64,000 nt of DNA from Ignavibacteria bacterium (lineage in GTDB: Bacteria; Bacteroidota; Ignavibacteria; Kapaibacteriales; UBA4661). Where the stretch lies: contig JACVZY010000059.1 of NCBI GenBank assembly GCA_014654705.1, forward strand, positions 186,001 to 250,000. The letters run 5' to 3'. How positions within the stretch are numbered: the first letter of the stretch is position 1; every line of letters begins with the position of its first letter. This document shows, piece by piece, positions 25,441 through 33,804 of this stretch. The position numbers and the translations under genes were made by a program. Under the pieces are notes generated by a model. The model did not search any database. It was not told where the DNA came from and worked only from the letters and a program-made list of their open reading frames with translations.

Positions 25441-25815
25441 TTACCGTATTCCGGCAATCATCCCGCGAAAATCTTCCCCGAAGGTTTGTGGGTCTATGGG
25501 CTTGGCAACGCAGCCGTCGAAGCCCATTTCGAGATAACGCTCGCGCTCGCCGCGCCGCACAAACGAGGTGAGGGCAAAGACAGGCGTTTGTGTGCCTCTT
25601 GTGCCTGTGCGGATTTGCCGAAGTACATCGGTGCCGCTTACACCCTCCGGCAATACGATATTGGAAAGCACAACATCGGCGGCGTGAGTACCAAGCCAGT
25701 CCAATGCCGCTGCGCCGTTGTCGAAATCATGCACCGCAAATCCGGCTCGCTCCAGAAGCATCACAAAGAGTTTGCGGGTAATTCTATCATCTTCAATAAG
25801 ACACACTGTCTGCAT
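25441..25815 (-). CDS. Stand-alone receiver domain with Asn at the phosphorylation site
   Basis: A 124-residue single receiver domain from the ATG at 25815; the frame extends to 25836. The acidic pair (IEDD, Asp9-Asp10), the conserved Thr (Thr83 in ALTS) and Lys (Lys105 in VAKP) are all present, but the usual phospho-acceptor Asp is Asn52 (VVLSNIVLPEG instead of VVLLDI-LPE). The codon is AAT, one base from GAT. There is no output domain. It therefore probably cannot be phosphorylated in the standard way and may act as a constitutive or protein-binding pseudo-receiver, unless the change is strain-specific or a sequencing error. Confidence 0.85.
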   Translation of the reverse strand: MQTVCLIEDDRITRKLFVMLLERAGFAVHDFDNGAAALDWLGTHAADVVLSNIVLPEGVSGTDVLRQIRTGTRGTQTPVFALTSFVRRGERERYLEMGFDGCVAKPIDPQTFGEDFRGMIAGIR

Positions 25816-25976
25816 AGCTGTTCCTGATGAAAGCAAGTACGGAAATGATTGAGAAAATATAATCTGGCAGACGTTATTTTACGAAACTTCGCGGGAATCG
25901 CAAAAAAATTATCGTATCTTTCTTCGCAGTCCTGTGGATGCCGTTGTCATCTGTTGCATACTTCATTTTTTATCCC

Positions 25977-26498
25977 ATGAAACTAGGTCTTCGCAAGCGC
26001 ATCGCGCTCGTTATCGCTGCAGTACAGGCGGTATTGCCCGTTACTAAAAACGAGCTGCTCTTCGTGTCGGTTTTGCTGGGCGGATTGGTGGCGGGCTTTG
26101 CACTGAAGCAATACTCGTATCGTCCGGGTAATGAGCAGGTGCGGAGCGACCTGCTGCGTCTGTCGGATAGCCTTGCCGCTGCCGAAGCAACAACCTTCAC
26201 GGGCACAACCCCCGATGCCGAGCCGATTCCGGCGCTTGCTGCTGCGGACACTGTTGTAAAAAAGCCCCAAGGCTTTCCTCTGCGCCCGAAACCGGGAAAA
26301 ATCACGGATGGTACTATTCGCCTCAGCACCGCCACACTGCAAGACCTAATGCGGCTGCCGGGCGTGGGCGAAGCGACCGCACAAAAAATACTTGAAACCC
26401 GCTCCCACCAACGCTTCCGGCGGATAGAAGACATTATGCGCGTCAAAGGCATAGGGAAGAAAAAATTTGAGGCGATGAAAAAATATCTTGTTTTGTGA
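25977..26498 (+). CDS. ComEA-like helix-hairpin-helix protein
   Basis: About 173 residues from the ATG at 25977 (MKLGLRKRIALVI); the frame opens at 25938. One membrane helix (LLFVSVLLGGLVAGFALKQY) is followed by a polar linker of about 70 residues and a C-terminal pair of helix-hairpin-helix motifs (LMRLPGVGEATAQKILETRS and IMRVKGIGKKKFEAMKKYLV). This matches ComEA, the membrane-anchored DNA receptor of natural transformation, although the same small domain also occurs in other DNA-binding membrane proteins. No other competence gene lies nearby. Confidence 0.8.
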   Translation: MKLGLRKRIALVIAAVQAVLPVTKNELLFVSVLLGGLVAGFALKQYSYRPGNEQVRSDLLRLSDSLAAAEATTFTGTTPDAEPIPALAAADTVVKKPQGFPLRPKPGKITDGTIRLSTATLQDLMRLPGVGEATAQKILETRSHQRFRRIEDIMRVKGIGKKKFEAMKKYLVL

Positions 26499-26575
26499 AT
26501 TTTTGTGAAGTTTTTTTTAGTCATCACACCTTTTTTGTTCGCAAGCCCGCACGGGTACTGATGCAAAAAAACTAC

Positions 26576-26606
26576 TTGACAAACGAATAAGGATTCTGTA
26601 ATTTCG
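26576..26606 (+). promoter_or_regulatory. Predicted promoter for the susC operon
   Basis: TTGACA (26576-26581), a 17-base spacer, and TAATTTCG (26599-26606). The upstream box is a perfect sigma-70 -35 match, and TAATTTCG is close to the Bacteroidota -7 box TAnnTTTG. It would give a leader of nearly 600 bases before susC. No start site has been mapped, so this is a prediction. Confidence 0.5.
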
Positions 26607-27205
26607 GCACTGGTGTTCAGAGTTATCGTGTTCAGAGATTGTCCCTGTTTTCAGAAATAGTGCTTCGTAGTAGTAGCCTTTTACTGACAACGTCCTTTAC
26701 TTGCGCTGGTACTCTCTTGCCACAGAGCTGAAAAACAGCATCTGTTCTTTGAAGCAATGGAAGCTTTTAATAGGTTTTGCCCTGTTTTGAAGCATGACCT
26801 CCTTCATAGTTTTTCTTTCATAGTTTTTAATGCGTTGTTGATTTATCAGCACTACCCATAATTGCCATTGTGAGCACACAGTTTTTCGAGGCGTTTTTTC
26901 AAAGTCATTACCACAATAACACTTTGAATCGCCTCGCAGCAAGTTGCTTGTAGCAAGCTGCTCGTCACAAGGTGTTCGTAGCGAACCGTTGGCAGCAGAT
27001 TGAGAGCGGCAATTTCTTGCTTTTCAACATTTTTACTATCACCTCGCCGACTACCACGTTTTGCATACTGCGGAGAAATACTTTTCTTCACTGATACCGT
27101 GCGTGTAAAGTTCGTTGTGTTTTTGTGGCATAAACCTTCACTTGTCTTCAAATCCTCACTTGTCTTCAAACTCTCATTTTTTTACTCATTTAATTTCGTA
27201 GCATT
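26607..27205 (+). other. Long untranslated leader with several short direct repeats
   Basis: I find no convincing gene in this stretch. It contains four separate local duplications: GTGTTCAGAG at 26613 and 26628, TTCATAGTTTTT at 26803 and 26817, AGCAAGYTGCT at 26938 and 26952, and TCACTTGTCTTCAAA at 27138 and 27156. The first pair lies close to the expected transcription start and could be an operator. The minus-strand open frames here have no recognisable domains and are probably chance. Confidence 0.5.
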
Positions 27206-30200
27206 ATGCAAAGATTTACTACGTTTCTCCGTTATTGCGTTGCGCTCGTGCTGGCTCTTGGCATGACTTCCGCGCTGGCGCTGGCGAACGGGCGCATTGT
27301 CGGGAAGGCAACCGACGACGATGGGAACGCACCTCTGGGTGGCGTGAGCATCAAAATAAAAGTAGCCGGAAAAGTGCTTGGCGCTTTCACTGGCAAAGAC
27401 GGAAGTTATGAAATCCGTAACGTTCCGGCAGGGACATATGAGGTAACGGCTGCATACATCGGCTTCAAATCGCAAACCAAAAAAGTAACCGTTGACGAAG
27501 GTGCAGATGCGAAAGTGGATTTCAAAATGCAACTCGACCTGTTGCTTTTGGAAGAAGCTGTCGTTATCGGGTACGGTACAAAGACCCGTAAAGACCTTAC
27601 TGGTTCCATTGCTTCGATTGATGCCAAAGAAATAAAAGACGCTCCTCTGCCGAGTTTTGAGCAGATGCTTCAAGGTCGTGCTGCGGGCGTACAAGTTCTT
27701 GCATCCAACGGTATGCCGGGTGCGCCTGTAACGGTGCGGGTTCGTGGTACAGGTTCTATCACGGCAAGCAGTGAGCCGCTCTACGTGATTGATGGTATTC
27801 CGATGACCACTGGCAGCTTTGGTGCAAATTTCCGTACCGCGACTGAAACCAACGCTCTTGCATCGCTGAATCCGAACGACATTGAAAGCATGGAAATTTT
27901 GAAAGATGCCGATGCAACAGCTATCTACGGCGCACGTGGTGCAAATGGTGTGGTACTTATCACGACTAAGCGCGGTCAGGCAGGAACAACAAAGTTCACT
28001 ATCAACTATATGAACGGCTTTAACAATGTTTCCAATCGCCCGCAGTTCTACGATGGTCAGGGCTGGTTGGCACTGTGGAATGAAGGGGCTACCAACGACA
28101 GCATTATTGCACGTGCTTCGGGGCGCACATACACACGCCCGTCGCTGCCGCTCAATATTTACGACCCAACAAGTGGTCAGCCCAGACGCGCAGGACAGAT
28201 TGACCCCGCAAATACCAACTGGCTTGATCAAGTATTGCAAACAGGTATCATCAACCAAGTGGATGTGAGCGCAAGTGGTGGTACGGAAAAAACACGCTTT
28301 TATTCGGGTGCTTCCTATCGTCAGGAAACAGGCTTCCAGCGCCAGACAAGTGGTGAGCGTATTTCGGGGCGTTTGAATCTTGACCACAATGCAACCGAGG
28401 ACTTGACCGTTGGCTTTAATGTGAGCGTTTCCCGCTTCACCACTGACCGTGGTCCTGTGGCGTGGTCGGGCGGTATGGGTGCGGCACAAAGTAACTCGCT
28501 CCCGATTTTTCCTGTTAAAAATGAAGACGGTTCATTTTTTCAGCCGACCTCCGGTAACAACCCAGTTGCACAGCTAGAAAACTTCAAATTTACAGGTGTG
28601 GAAACCCGTCTTATTGCGAATGGCTTTGGTGAATATCGCTTCAACACTTTGGGCATTCCAGGCTTGGCATTGCGCTTGGAAGCGGGCATTGACAAAATGA
28701 ATCTTGCTGAAAGTTTCTTCCAAGGTGCAGCAATTCGCGGTGATGGTTTTGCTTTTTCTGAAAAACGCTCAGTAGATGTCTTGAACTGGAATACCAACAC
28801 AACCTTGAATTATTCTGCAAAAATTGGTAATGACCACGCAATTACTGCACTTGTCGGTATGAGCGTCAATCGTTCCGATCAACTTGATGTTGGCGCGAAT
28901 GGTCGTAACTTCCCGAACCCGTACTTTACCAATCCAAATTCCGCCGCTATTCGTCAAGGTTTCTCCAATGAAACAGCGTTTAGTTTTGTCGGCTACTTTG
29001 CGCGGGTGGATTACAAACTGATGGATCGCTACCTGCTCAAAGCAAGTATTCGCCGTGACGGCTCGTCTCGTTTCGGTGCCGATACACGCTTTGGTGTTTT
29101 CCCTGCCATCGGTTTGGGATGGATTATGTCGGATGAAGACTTCTTGAAAAACAACGAAACCGTTTCGCTCTTGAAACTTCGCGCAAGCTACGGTCTGACT
29201 GGCAATGCGGAGATTCCGAACTTTGAACGCTTCGGTACATACTTCGCAGGTGCGGACTACAATAGTCAGCCCGGTATCGCGCCCGGACGCTTACAGAACA
29301 GCAACTTTGGCTGGGAACAAGCTGTCATGCTGGATGCAGGACTTGATTTTGCGTTCTGGCAAGGTCGCCTCTCCGGTACGCTTGCGTATTACAACAAAAC
29401 TACGTCGAACCTTCTTCTGAACGTGAGTATTCCTGCTTCCACCGGCTTTGTCACTTATTTGCAAAACGTTGGCAGTTTGAATAATTCAGGATTTGAAGTA
29501 AGTCTGAGCAGCAAAAACCTTGTTGGCGAATTTACATGGTCCACCGACCTGAATCTCGCCTTCAATCGTAACAATGTCATCAATAATGGAGGCTTGCCAC
29601 CCGATGCTGTCAGTGGTCCGGGCGAAACACGGTTGTCCCCCGGCTATCCGATTGGGACATTTTTCATCAACCGCTTCGCATATGTGCAGGCAAGCGACGG
29701 TATGGTGCAGGTGCAACGCCGCTCATCGGACAACAATACCTCGTTTAATTCCAACAAACCCGACAATCGTGATAATGTTTCGGGTCGTTTCATTGACACA
29801 ACCATTATGGTACGCGGTGGTTCGGCATTGTACTACAATTTGAACGGTAAATTGACCGATGTGTATGATACCAAAGACCGTCAGCCGCTCGGTCAGCCCT
29901 ATCCGTTTGTTGTCGGGGGTATCACGAACTCGTTCAGCTACATGGGATTTGATTTGATGTTCCTTATCAACTTCTCTGTTGGCAACTCAATTTATGACGA
30001 TGCTGCAAAACGTCAAGTGGGTGCGGTTGGTTTCCGCTGGAACCAGCGTGTGAATGAAACTGAACAACGTTGGCGCAAACAGGGCGATGTGGCGAGTGTG
30101 CCGCGTTTGTCCCTCACTGATAGCCGCGACATCAACATTGACCGTTGGATTTATGACGGTACATTTGTGCGCGTTCGCCAAATCACGCTTGGCTATCGCT

Positions 30201-30415
30201 TGCCCGCATCGGTACTCGAAACGCTGGGGTTGACGAACTTGCGCATTTACGCAACGGCATCGAATCCGTTTACCTTTACCCGCTACCCGGGTTGGGATCC
30301 AGAAATCCAACGCGACCAATACGGCCCACAGGGTGCGAATTTAGGTGCAAGCGTAACCTATCTTACGCCGCCGCAAGCACGTGGTTTCTCGTTCGGTGTT
30401 AATGTCGGATTCTAA
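27206..30415 (+). CDS. susC-like: SusC/RagA-family TonB-linked outer-membrane transporter
   Basis: A 1069-residue protein: signal peptide (1-28), carboxypeptidase-regulatory-like domain (about 30-112, GSYEIRNVPAGTYEVTAAYI), the SusC-type TonB region (LLEEAVVIGYGTKTRKDLTG), a plug domain with PLYVIDGIPM and DADATAIYGARGANGVVLIT, then a long beta-barrel closing with RGFSFGVNVGF. SusC proteins import large nutrients (glycans, peptides) through the outer membrane together with a SusD lid, powered by TonB. The SusD partner starts 36 bases downstream. The substrate cannot be predicted; there is no glycoside hydrolase or sigma/anti-sigma pair next to it. Confidence 0.95.
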   Translation: MQRFTTFLRYCVALVLALGMTSALALANGRIVGKATDDDGNAPLGGVSIKIKVAGKVLGAFTGKDGSYEIRNVPAGTYEVTAAYIGFKSQTKKVTVDEGADAKVDFKMQLDLLLLEEAVVIGYGTKTRKDLTGSIASIDAKEIKDAPLPSFEQMLQGRAAGVQVLASNGMPGAPVTVRVRGTGSITASSEPLYVIDGIPMTTGSFGANFRTATETNALASLNPNDIESMEILKDADATAIYGARGANGVVLITTKRGQAGTTKFTINYMNGFNNVSNRPQFYDGQGWLALWNEGATNDSIIARASGRTYTRPSLPLNIYDPTSGQPRRAGQIDPANTNWLDQVLQTGIINQVDVSASGGTEKTRFYSGASYRQETGFQRQTSGERISGRLNLDHNATEDLTVGFNVSVSRFTTDRGPVAWSGGMGAAQSNSLPIFPVKNEDGSFFQPTSGNNPVAQLENFKFTGVETRLIANGFGEYRFNTLGIPGLALRLEAGIDKMNLAESFFQGAAIRGDGFAFSEKRSVDVLNWNTNTTLNYSAKIGNDHAITALVGMSVNRSDQLDVGANGRNFPNPYFTNPNSAAIRQGFSNETAFSFVGYFARVDYKLMDRYLLKASIRRDGSSRFGADTRFGVFPAIGLGWIMSDEDFLKNNETVSLLKLRASYGLTGNAEIPNFERFGTYFAGADYNSQPGIAPGRLQNSNFGWEQAVMLDAGLDFAFWQGRLSGTLAYYNKTTSNLLLNVSIPASTGFVTYLQNVGSLNNSGFEVSLSSKNLVGEFTWSTDLNLAFNRNNVINNGGLPPDAVSGPGETRLSPGYPIGTFFINRFAYVQASDGMVQVQRRSSDNNTSFNSNKPDNRDNVSGRFIDTTIMVRGGSALYYNLNGKLTDVYDTKDRQPLGQPYPFVVGGITNSFSYMGFDLMFLINFSVGNSIYDDAAKRQVGAVGFRWNQRVNETEQRWRKQGDVASVPRLSLTDSRDINIDRWIYDGTFVRVRQITLGYRLPASVLETLGLTNLRIYATASNPFTFTRYPGWDPEIQRDQYGPQGANLGASVTYLTPPQARGFSFGVNVGF

Positions 30416-30451
30416 AACCCACTTTGTTTACAAAACCTTATTTTTTAGACT

Positions 30452-31816
30452 ATGAAACGATTTTCAAAATTTCTTGTGGTCGCGGCACTGGCATCAAGTA
30501 TGGGATTGTCCTCCTGTGAAGGGGTACTGAACATCTTGCCGCCGCTCGACCTCGCCAATGAATCTGCGCTGACAAACACACGCGGCTTAGAAACAGCACT
30601 CACAGGCGCATACAACGGTTTGGCTTCCGGCAGCCTTGTGGCAGGCAATTGCATTACCACCGGTGAAATTTGGTCAGACCAAATTATTCCCGCAAGCCCT
30701 GGATTTGGTGAATTGCAGATTGTTGGTCGTAATTTGAACTTCTTCAATCCCAATGGTCGCTCAATTTGGCAGGATGGCTATGGCGTTATCAACCGTGCCA
30801 ATAATATTCTTGATGCGTTGCCAACGGTGAACGATTCTCAAATAGCGGGAGTGCGCGACGCCATTCGTGGCGAATCGCTCTTTCTGCGCGGTTGGATGTA
30901 CTTTGAATTGGTTCGGTATTTCTCTCAGGGCTGGGGCTTTACCGCCGATAACTCTCATCCGGGGGTCGTCTTGCGCACAACACCGACTAAAGGAACTACC
31001 GGGCTTCCAAAAGCACGTTCAACAGTTGCTGAAACATATAAGCAGATTATTGATGATTTGACAGAAGCTGAACGACTTCTGCCGGCAATAAATCCCAATG
31101 GTCGCGCAGATAAAGCAGCAGTAGCAGCACTACTGGCTCGCGTGTATTTCCAGCAAAATGACTTTACAAATGCAGCGGCAGCAGCAAATCGTGTTATTAG
31201 CACCGGTCGTTTTGCGTTGAATTCGACTGTACGCATGGTGTTTGATGCAAACGATACTCCTGAAGCTATTTTCCAACTGCGTAGTACCGACCAAAATAAC
31301 TCTGCCGGTGCTCTTCAAGGTAGTTTCCGTGCATTTGATTTCGATTCGCCGTTTTATCTGGACGAGGCTTTTGCTCGTACACTTACTACTGCCGCGAATC
31401 GTGGCGACAAACGTATAGATTCATTGCTCTTACAACGCGACGGTATAACATTTACGACAAAATACGACCGCTTAGCACCGCCTATGCACGTACCCTTGAT
31501 TCGGTATTCCGAAATGCTCCTCATTCGTGCGGAAGCTACTGCCACATCTGCTCCAGCGGCGGCTTTAGCCGATGTGAACGCGGTTCGCACACGTGCAGGT
31601 CTTTCCGCTTTGACTGGCTTAACGGGGCAGTCTTTGGTGGATGCTATCCGCCGTGAGCGCAGTATTGAATTCATTGCCGAAGGCAACCGCTATCACGAAC
31701 TCAAACGCATACGCCAAAGCCTTCGTTCTACGCCGTGGAATGGTAACCAAACCATTTTCAAAATCCCGGACGTAGAAGTGAATGCTAATACGCTTTGCAC
31801 GCAAAACCCGGACTAA
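30452..31816 (+). CDS. susD-like: SusD/RagB-family nutrient-binding lipoprotein
   Basis: A 454-residue surface lipoprotein: a signal peptide with lipobox GLSSC (Cys22), an N-terminal SusD-like region (NTRGLETALTGAYNGLASGS, RANNILDALP, GESLFLRGWMYFELVRYFSQ) and the C-terminal RagB region with LIRYSEMLLIRAEA and the closing VNAVRTRAGL...IRRERSIEFIAEGNRYHELK segment, a signature of the family. It is the lid that captures substrate over the SusC pore. It is directly downstream of susC, so they form one operon. A 21-bp imperfect hairpin follows the stop. Confidence 0.95.
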   Translation: MKRFSKFLVVAALASSMGLSSCEGVLNILPPLDLANESALTNTRGLETALTGAYNGLASGSLVAGNCITTGEIWSDQIIPASPGFGELQIVGRNLNFFNPNGRSIWQDGYGVINRANNILDALPTVNDSQIAGVRDAIRGESLFLRGWMYFELVRYFSQGWGFTADNSHPGVVLRTTPTKGTTGLPKARSTVAETYKQIIDDLTEAERLLPAINPNGRADKAAVAALLARVYFQQNDFTNAAAAANRVISTGRFALNSTVRMVFDANDTPEAIFQLRSTDQNNSAGALQGSFRAFDFDSPFYLDEAFARTLTTAANRGDKRIDSLLLQRDGITFTTKYDRLAPPMHVPLIRYSEMLLIRAEATATSAPAAALADVNAVRTRAGLSALTGLTGQSLVDAIRRERSIEFIAEGNRYHELKRIRQSLRSTPWNGNQTIFKIPDVEVNANTLCTQNPD

Positions 31817-31830
31817 TACTCTATCTTTCT

Positions 31831-31877
31831 TCGCTTGCATACTTATTCGCTTGTAGCGAAATAGAGTATGCAAGCGA
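31831..31877 (+). terminator. Long hairpin after susD
   Basis: TCGCTTGCATACT...TTCGCT pairs with AGCGAA...AGTATGCAAGCGA around a 3-base loop (31831-31877), with about 20 of 23 positions paired. A TTTAATAG stretch follows, with few T's, so it may only partly terminate and allow the next gene to be co-expressed at a lower level. Confidence 0.65.
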
Positions 31878-31994
31878 AATTTAATAGATATTTTTTTGTT
31901 CTGCTGCGGAACTTATTGCAAATCATCATTGTTTTTTCCATATTACGAAAATATCATTTTCCATTTTTTTTATCATCTTCAGGAGAGTTTTTAT

Positions 31995-32831
31995 ATGAAA
32001 GCTAAACATTTACTTCTTGCAGTCGCAACATTTGTTGGTATGACTGCGGTGGCATTTGCACAACAACCAACAACTTACCCTGCAACACTCCGTTCCTCTG
32101 GTTTGACCGTTGCACCGTGGCCGTTCAAACAAACAGACCGCATTACTTTGACACTAAATACAACCCAAACATATCCGAGAACGGGTACGGCAACGATGAA
32201 CGGTGCAACAAGTGTGTTTATCCATGCTAGCGCAAATACTGGTGTGTATGGACCCACTGGAATGCGCTGGGACACACAAACAATACCTGCTGGTGAGTGG
32301 CGCAACTATCCTGCAACACGTCAATTTACTGCTGTTGCGGGCATGGCAAATACATGGAGTCTGGCAATAACACCAAGCACATGGTTCCCCATTCCTGCTG
32401 GTGTAAATATTTCTGAACTCTGCTTCGTTGTCAACGACGGTTCAGGTGGTATGCGCGAGGGCGGTGCTGCTCCGGCTGCTGGTACTACAGATGCAAAGTC
32501 TGACTTTTTCGTTCCGCTCGGTGCCACTGGAACCAGCGTAGCTTCCGACGAATTTGTTGAAGCAGTAAACGTTTCACCGAATCCGACCTCAACCGTTGCA
32601 CAAATTGGTTTTGGTATGCGCAAGCCCGGCACAACGTCCGTTCGTGTTTTCAACTCCTTTGGTAGCGAAATCAAAACACTTGCAAGCAATGAGACCTATC
32701 CGCAAGGCTATCATATTCTTGTGTGGGAAGGCGACGACAATGAAGGCAAAGCAATTGCTAGTGGCGTGTACTACTACCGCGTCGAAGTAAACGGTACGAC
32801 TAAAACCGGTCAGGTTGTCTTGAACCGCTAA
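31995..32831 (+). CDS. Secreted protein with T9SS tail, possibly SusE/F-like glycan binding
   Basis: A 278-residue protein from the ATG at 31995, with AGGAGAG 8 bases upstream (a strong ribosome-binding site, unlike most genes here). Signal peptide to about AFAQ; a domain of ~170 residues with RITLTLNTTQTYPRTGTA, SVFIHASANTGVYGPTG and LCFVVNDGSGGMREGG; then a T9SS type A sorting domain (VNVSPNPTSTVAQIGFGM, GVYYYRVEVNG). The middle domain resembles the starch-binding-type beta domains of SusE/SusF and amylase N-termini (similar to IYIHSGV- and KLAFVFRNA-type motifs), but this is weak. Its place after susCD supports a substrate-binding role. Confidence 0.7.
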   Translation: MKAKHLLLAVATFVGMTAVAFAQQPTTYPATLRSSGLTVAPWPFKQTDRITLTLNTTQTYPRTGTATMNGATSVFIHASANTGVYGPTGMRWDTQTIPAGEWRNYPATRQFTAVAGMANTWSLAITPSTWFPIPAGVNISELCFVVNDGSGGMREGGAAPAAGTTDAKSDFFVPLGATGTSVASDEFVEAVNVSPNPTSTVAQIGFGMRKPGTTSVRVFNSFGSEIKTLASNETYPQGYHILVWEGDDNEGKAIASGVYYYRVEVNGTTKTGQVVLNR

Positions 32832-32851
32832 TCGTTTCGATTATATCAATG

Positions 32852-32921
32852 AAGCCCCTTCCTGCGTACTTGCAGGGAGGGGCTTTTTGCTTTTTGTCAA
32901 GCGAAGAAAAAATGATAGATT
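32852..32921. repeat. 70-bp direct repeat, left copy
   Basis: Matches 33695-33764 in 62 of 70 positions with no gaps, starting AAGC(C/T)CCTTCCTGCGTACT and ending AAAAATGATAGATT. The two copies bracket the 89- and 144-residue genes. Most changes in the stem keep pairing through G-T wobbles; five of the eight differences form one block (GAAGA against CTCCG). Confidence 0.9.
32853..32890 (+). terminator. Rho-independent terminator, first of two near-identical copies
   Basis: Stem AGCCCCTTCCTGC (32853-32865) / GCAGGGAGGGGCT (32872-32884), then TTTTTGCTTTTT. It ends the T9SS gene and is part of the 70-bp direct repeat. Confidence 0.9.
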
Positions 32922-32975
32922 ATCGTCAATCTTGTACCAAAAAAGAAATTTCATCACGACAATCCATTATCCGTC

Positions 32976-33245
32976 ATGAGCCTGCAAGAAATTCTCGCTG
33001 ATATTCACGCACTGGAAGAAGACATCTTACACTTTGAGCGTCTCTATGGTGTCCGTTCTGACGCCTGGTATAGCGTGTATGCCTCTGGCGAAGAACCTGC
33101 GGATGATACGTGGACACTTGATTTTGCAGAGTGGGCAAGTGTATATCGGACTTGGCTTGAGCGCCAAGCGCATTATCGTACAGAACTTCAGCGTCTCTAT
33201 CCCCGTTCTGTTTCGCTGTATCAACATATCCGCAAGGCAGTATAA
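32976..33245 (+). CDS. Small acidic protein, probable antitoxin partner
   Basis: An 89-residue protein, acidic and helical (MSLQEILADIHALEEDILHF), with a central DAWYSVYASGEEPADD region and DFAEWASVYRTWLERQAHYR near the end. I recognise no named domain, but small acidic proteins of this type precede TumE/DUF6516-like genes in other bacteria. The next gene starts one base after its stop, so the two are translationally linked. It has no DNA-binding helix-turn-helix that I can see, unlike the Xre-type TumA antitoxin. An antitoxin role is inferred from position, size and charge. Confidence 0.6.
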   Translation: MSLQEILADIHALEEDILHFERLYGVRSDAWYSVYASGEEPADDTWTLDFAEWASVYRTWLERQAHYRTELQRLYPRSVSLYQHIRKAV

Positions 33246-33246
33246 A

Positions 33247-33681
33247 ATGGATTTGCCTTTGCAAACAGCGTTTCGTACATCGGAAGACTATGAGCTATTC
33301 GTTTATACGCTCACCGAGCAATATCCCGAAATTCAGAACAGTACCTTAGTTTTTGCTCGCCGGGGAGCAACACTTGCCCGTATTTCGGGGGCAATATCTC
33401 TCGCCAATGGTCTGCATTTAGAAGTGCTGGAACGTCTTGTTTTCGAGCGTTTACCACTTCGCATAGACGGATATGGCTATGAGGCTTGGCGTGGTGAGGA
33501 AAAATTGTATTGGTATGATTCGCAGCCCCATCCAAACGAGCCATTGTTGCAAAGTACGCATCCGCATCATAAACATATCCCTCCTGACATCAAGCATAAC
33601 CGAATTCCCGCACCTCAATTATCATTCGATGCTCCCAATTTGCCATTTTTGATAGAAGAACTGTTGGCATTTGGTGCTTGA
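33247..33681 (+). CDS. TumE/DUF6516-like toxin candidate
   Basis: A 144-residue protein from the ATG at 33247; the frame is open far upstream but overlaps the partner. It shows the layout of the TumE/DUF6516 group: an early beta-rich part (STLVFARRGATLARISGAIS, LEVLERLVF), a Tyr/Trp-rich middle (GYGYEAWRGEEKLYWYDSQP), then a His-rich motif (STHPHHKHIPPDIKHNRIPA) and a C-terminal helix (NLPFLIEELLAFG). The YDSQPHP...HPHHKHIPPDIK stretch is the diagnostic part. TumE is an mRNA-targeting toxin in its characterised member. Pairing with the upstream gene and flanking repeats support a mobile toxin-antitoxin cassette. Confidence 0.7.
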   Translation: MDLPLQTAFRTSEDYELFVYTLTEQYPEIQNSTLVFARRGATLARISGAISLANGLHLEVLERLVFERLPLRIDGYGYEAWRGEEKLYWYDSQPHPNEPLLQSTHPHHKHIPPDIKHNRIPAPQLSFDAPNLPFLIEELLAFGA

Positions 33682-33694
33682 CGGAGAAAATTTC

Positions 33695-33764
33695 AAGCTC
33701 CTTCCTGCGTACTTGCGGGAAGGGGCTTTTTGCTTTTTGTCAAGCCTCCGAAAAATGATAGATT
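33695..33764. repeat. 70-bp direct repeat, right copy (contains terminator)
   Basis: The second copy, exactly 843 bases from the first. It contains the stem AGCTCCTTCCTGC (33696-33708) / GCGGGAAGGGGCT (33715-33727) plus TTTTTGCTTTTT, so it also terminates the TumE-like gene. Confidence 0.9.
33696..33732 (+). terminator. Rho-independent terminator, second copy
   Basis: Same hairpin as at 32853 with three base changes that all keep pairing (G-T or A-T), followed by a T run. It ends the TumE-like gene. Confidence 0.88.
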
Positions 33765-33804
33765 CGTGAAAAGACGGATGCCTCGAATTTAACCCCAAAA
33801 AATA

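Noticed and set aside
26697-27169. Two minus-strand open frames in the susC leader
   Set aside because: No recognisable domains, low-complexity composition and overlap with local repeats; more likely chance than genes.
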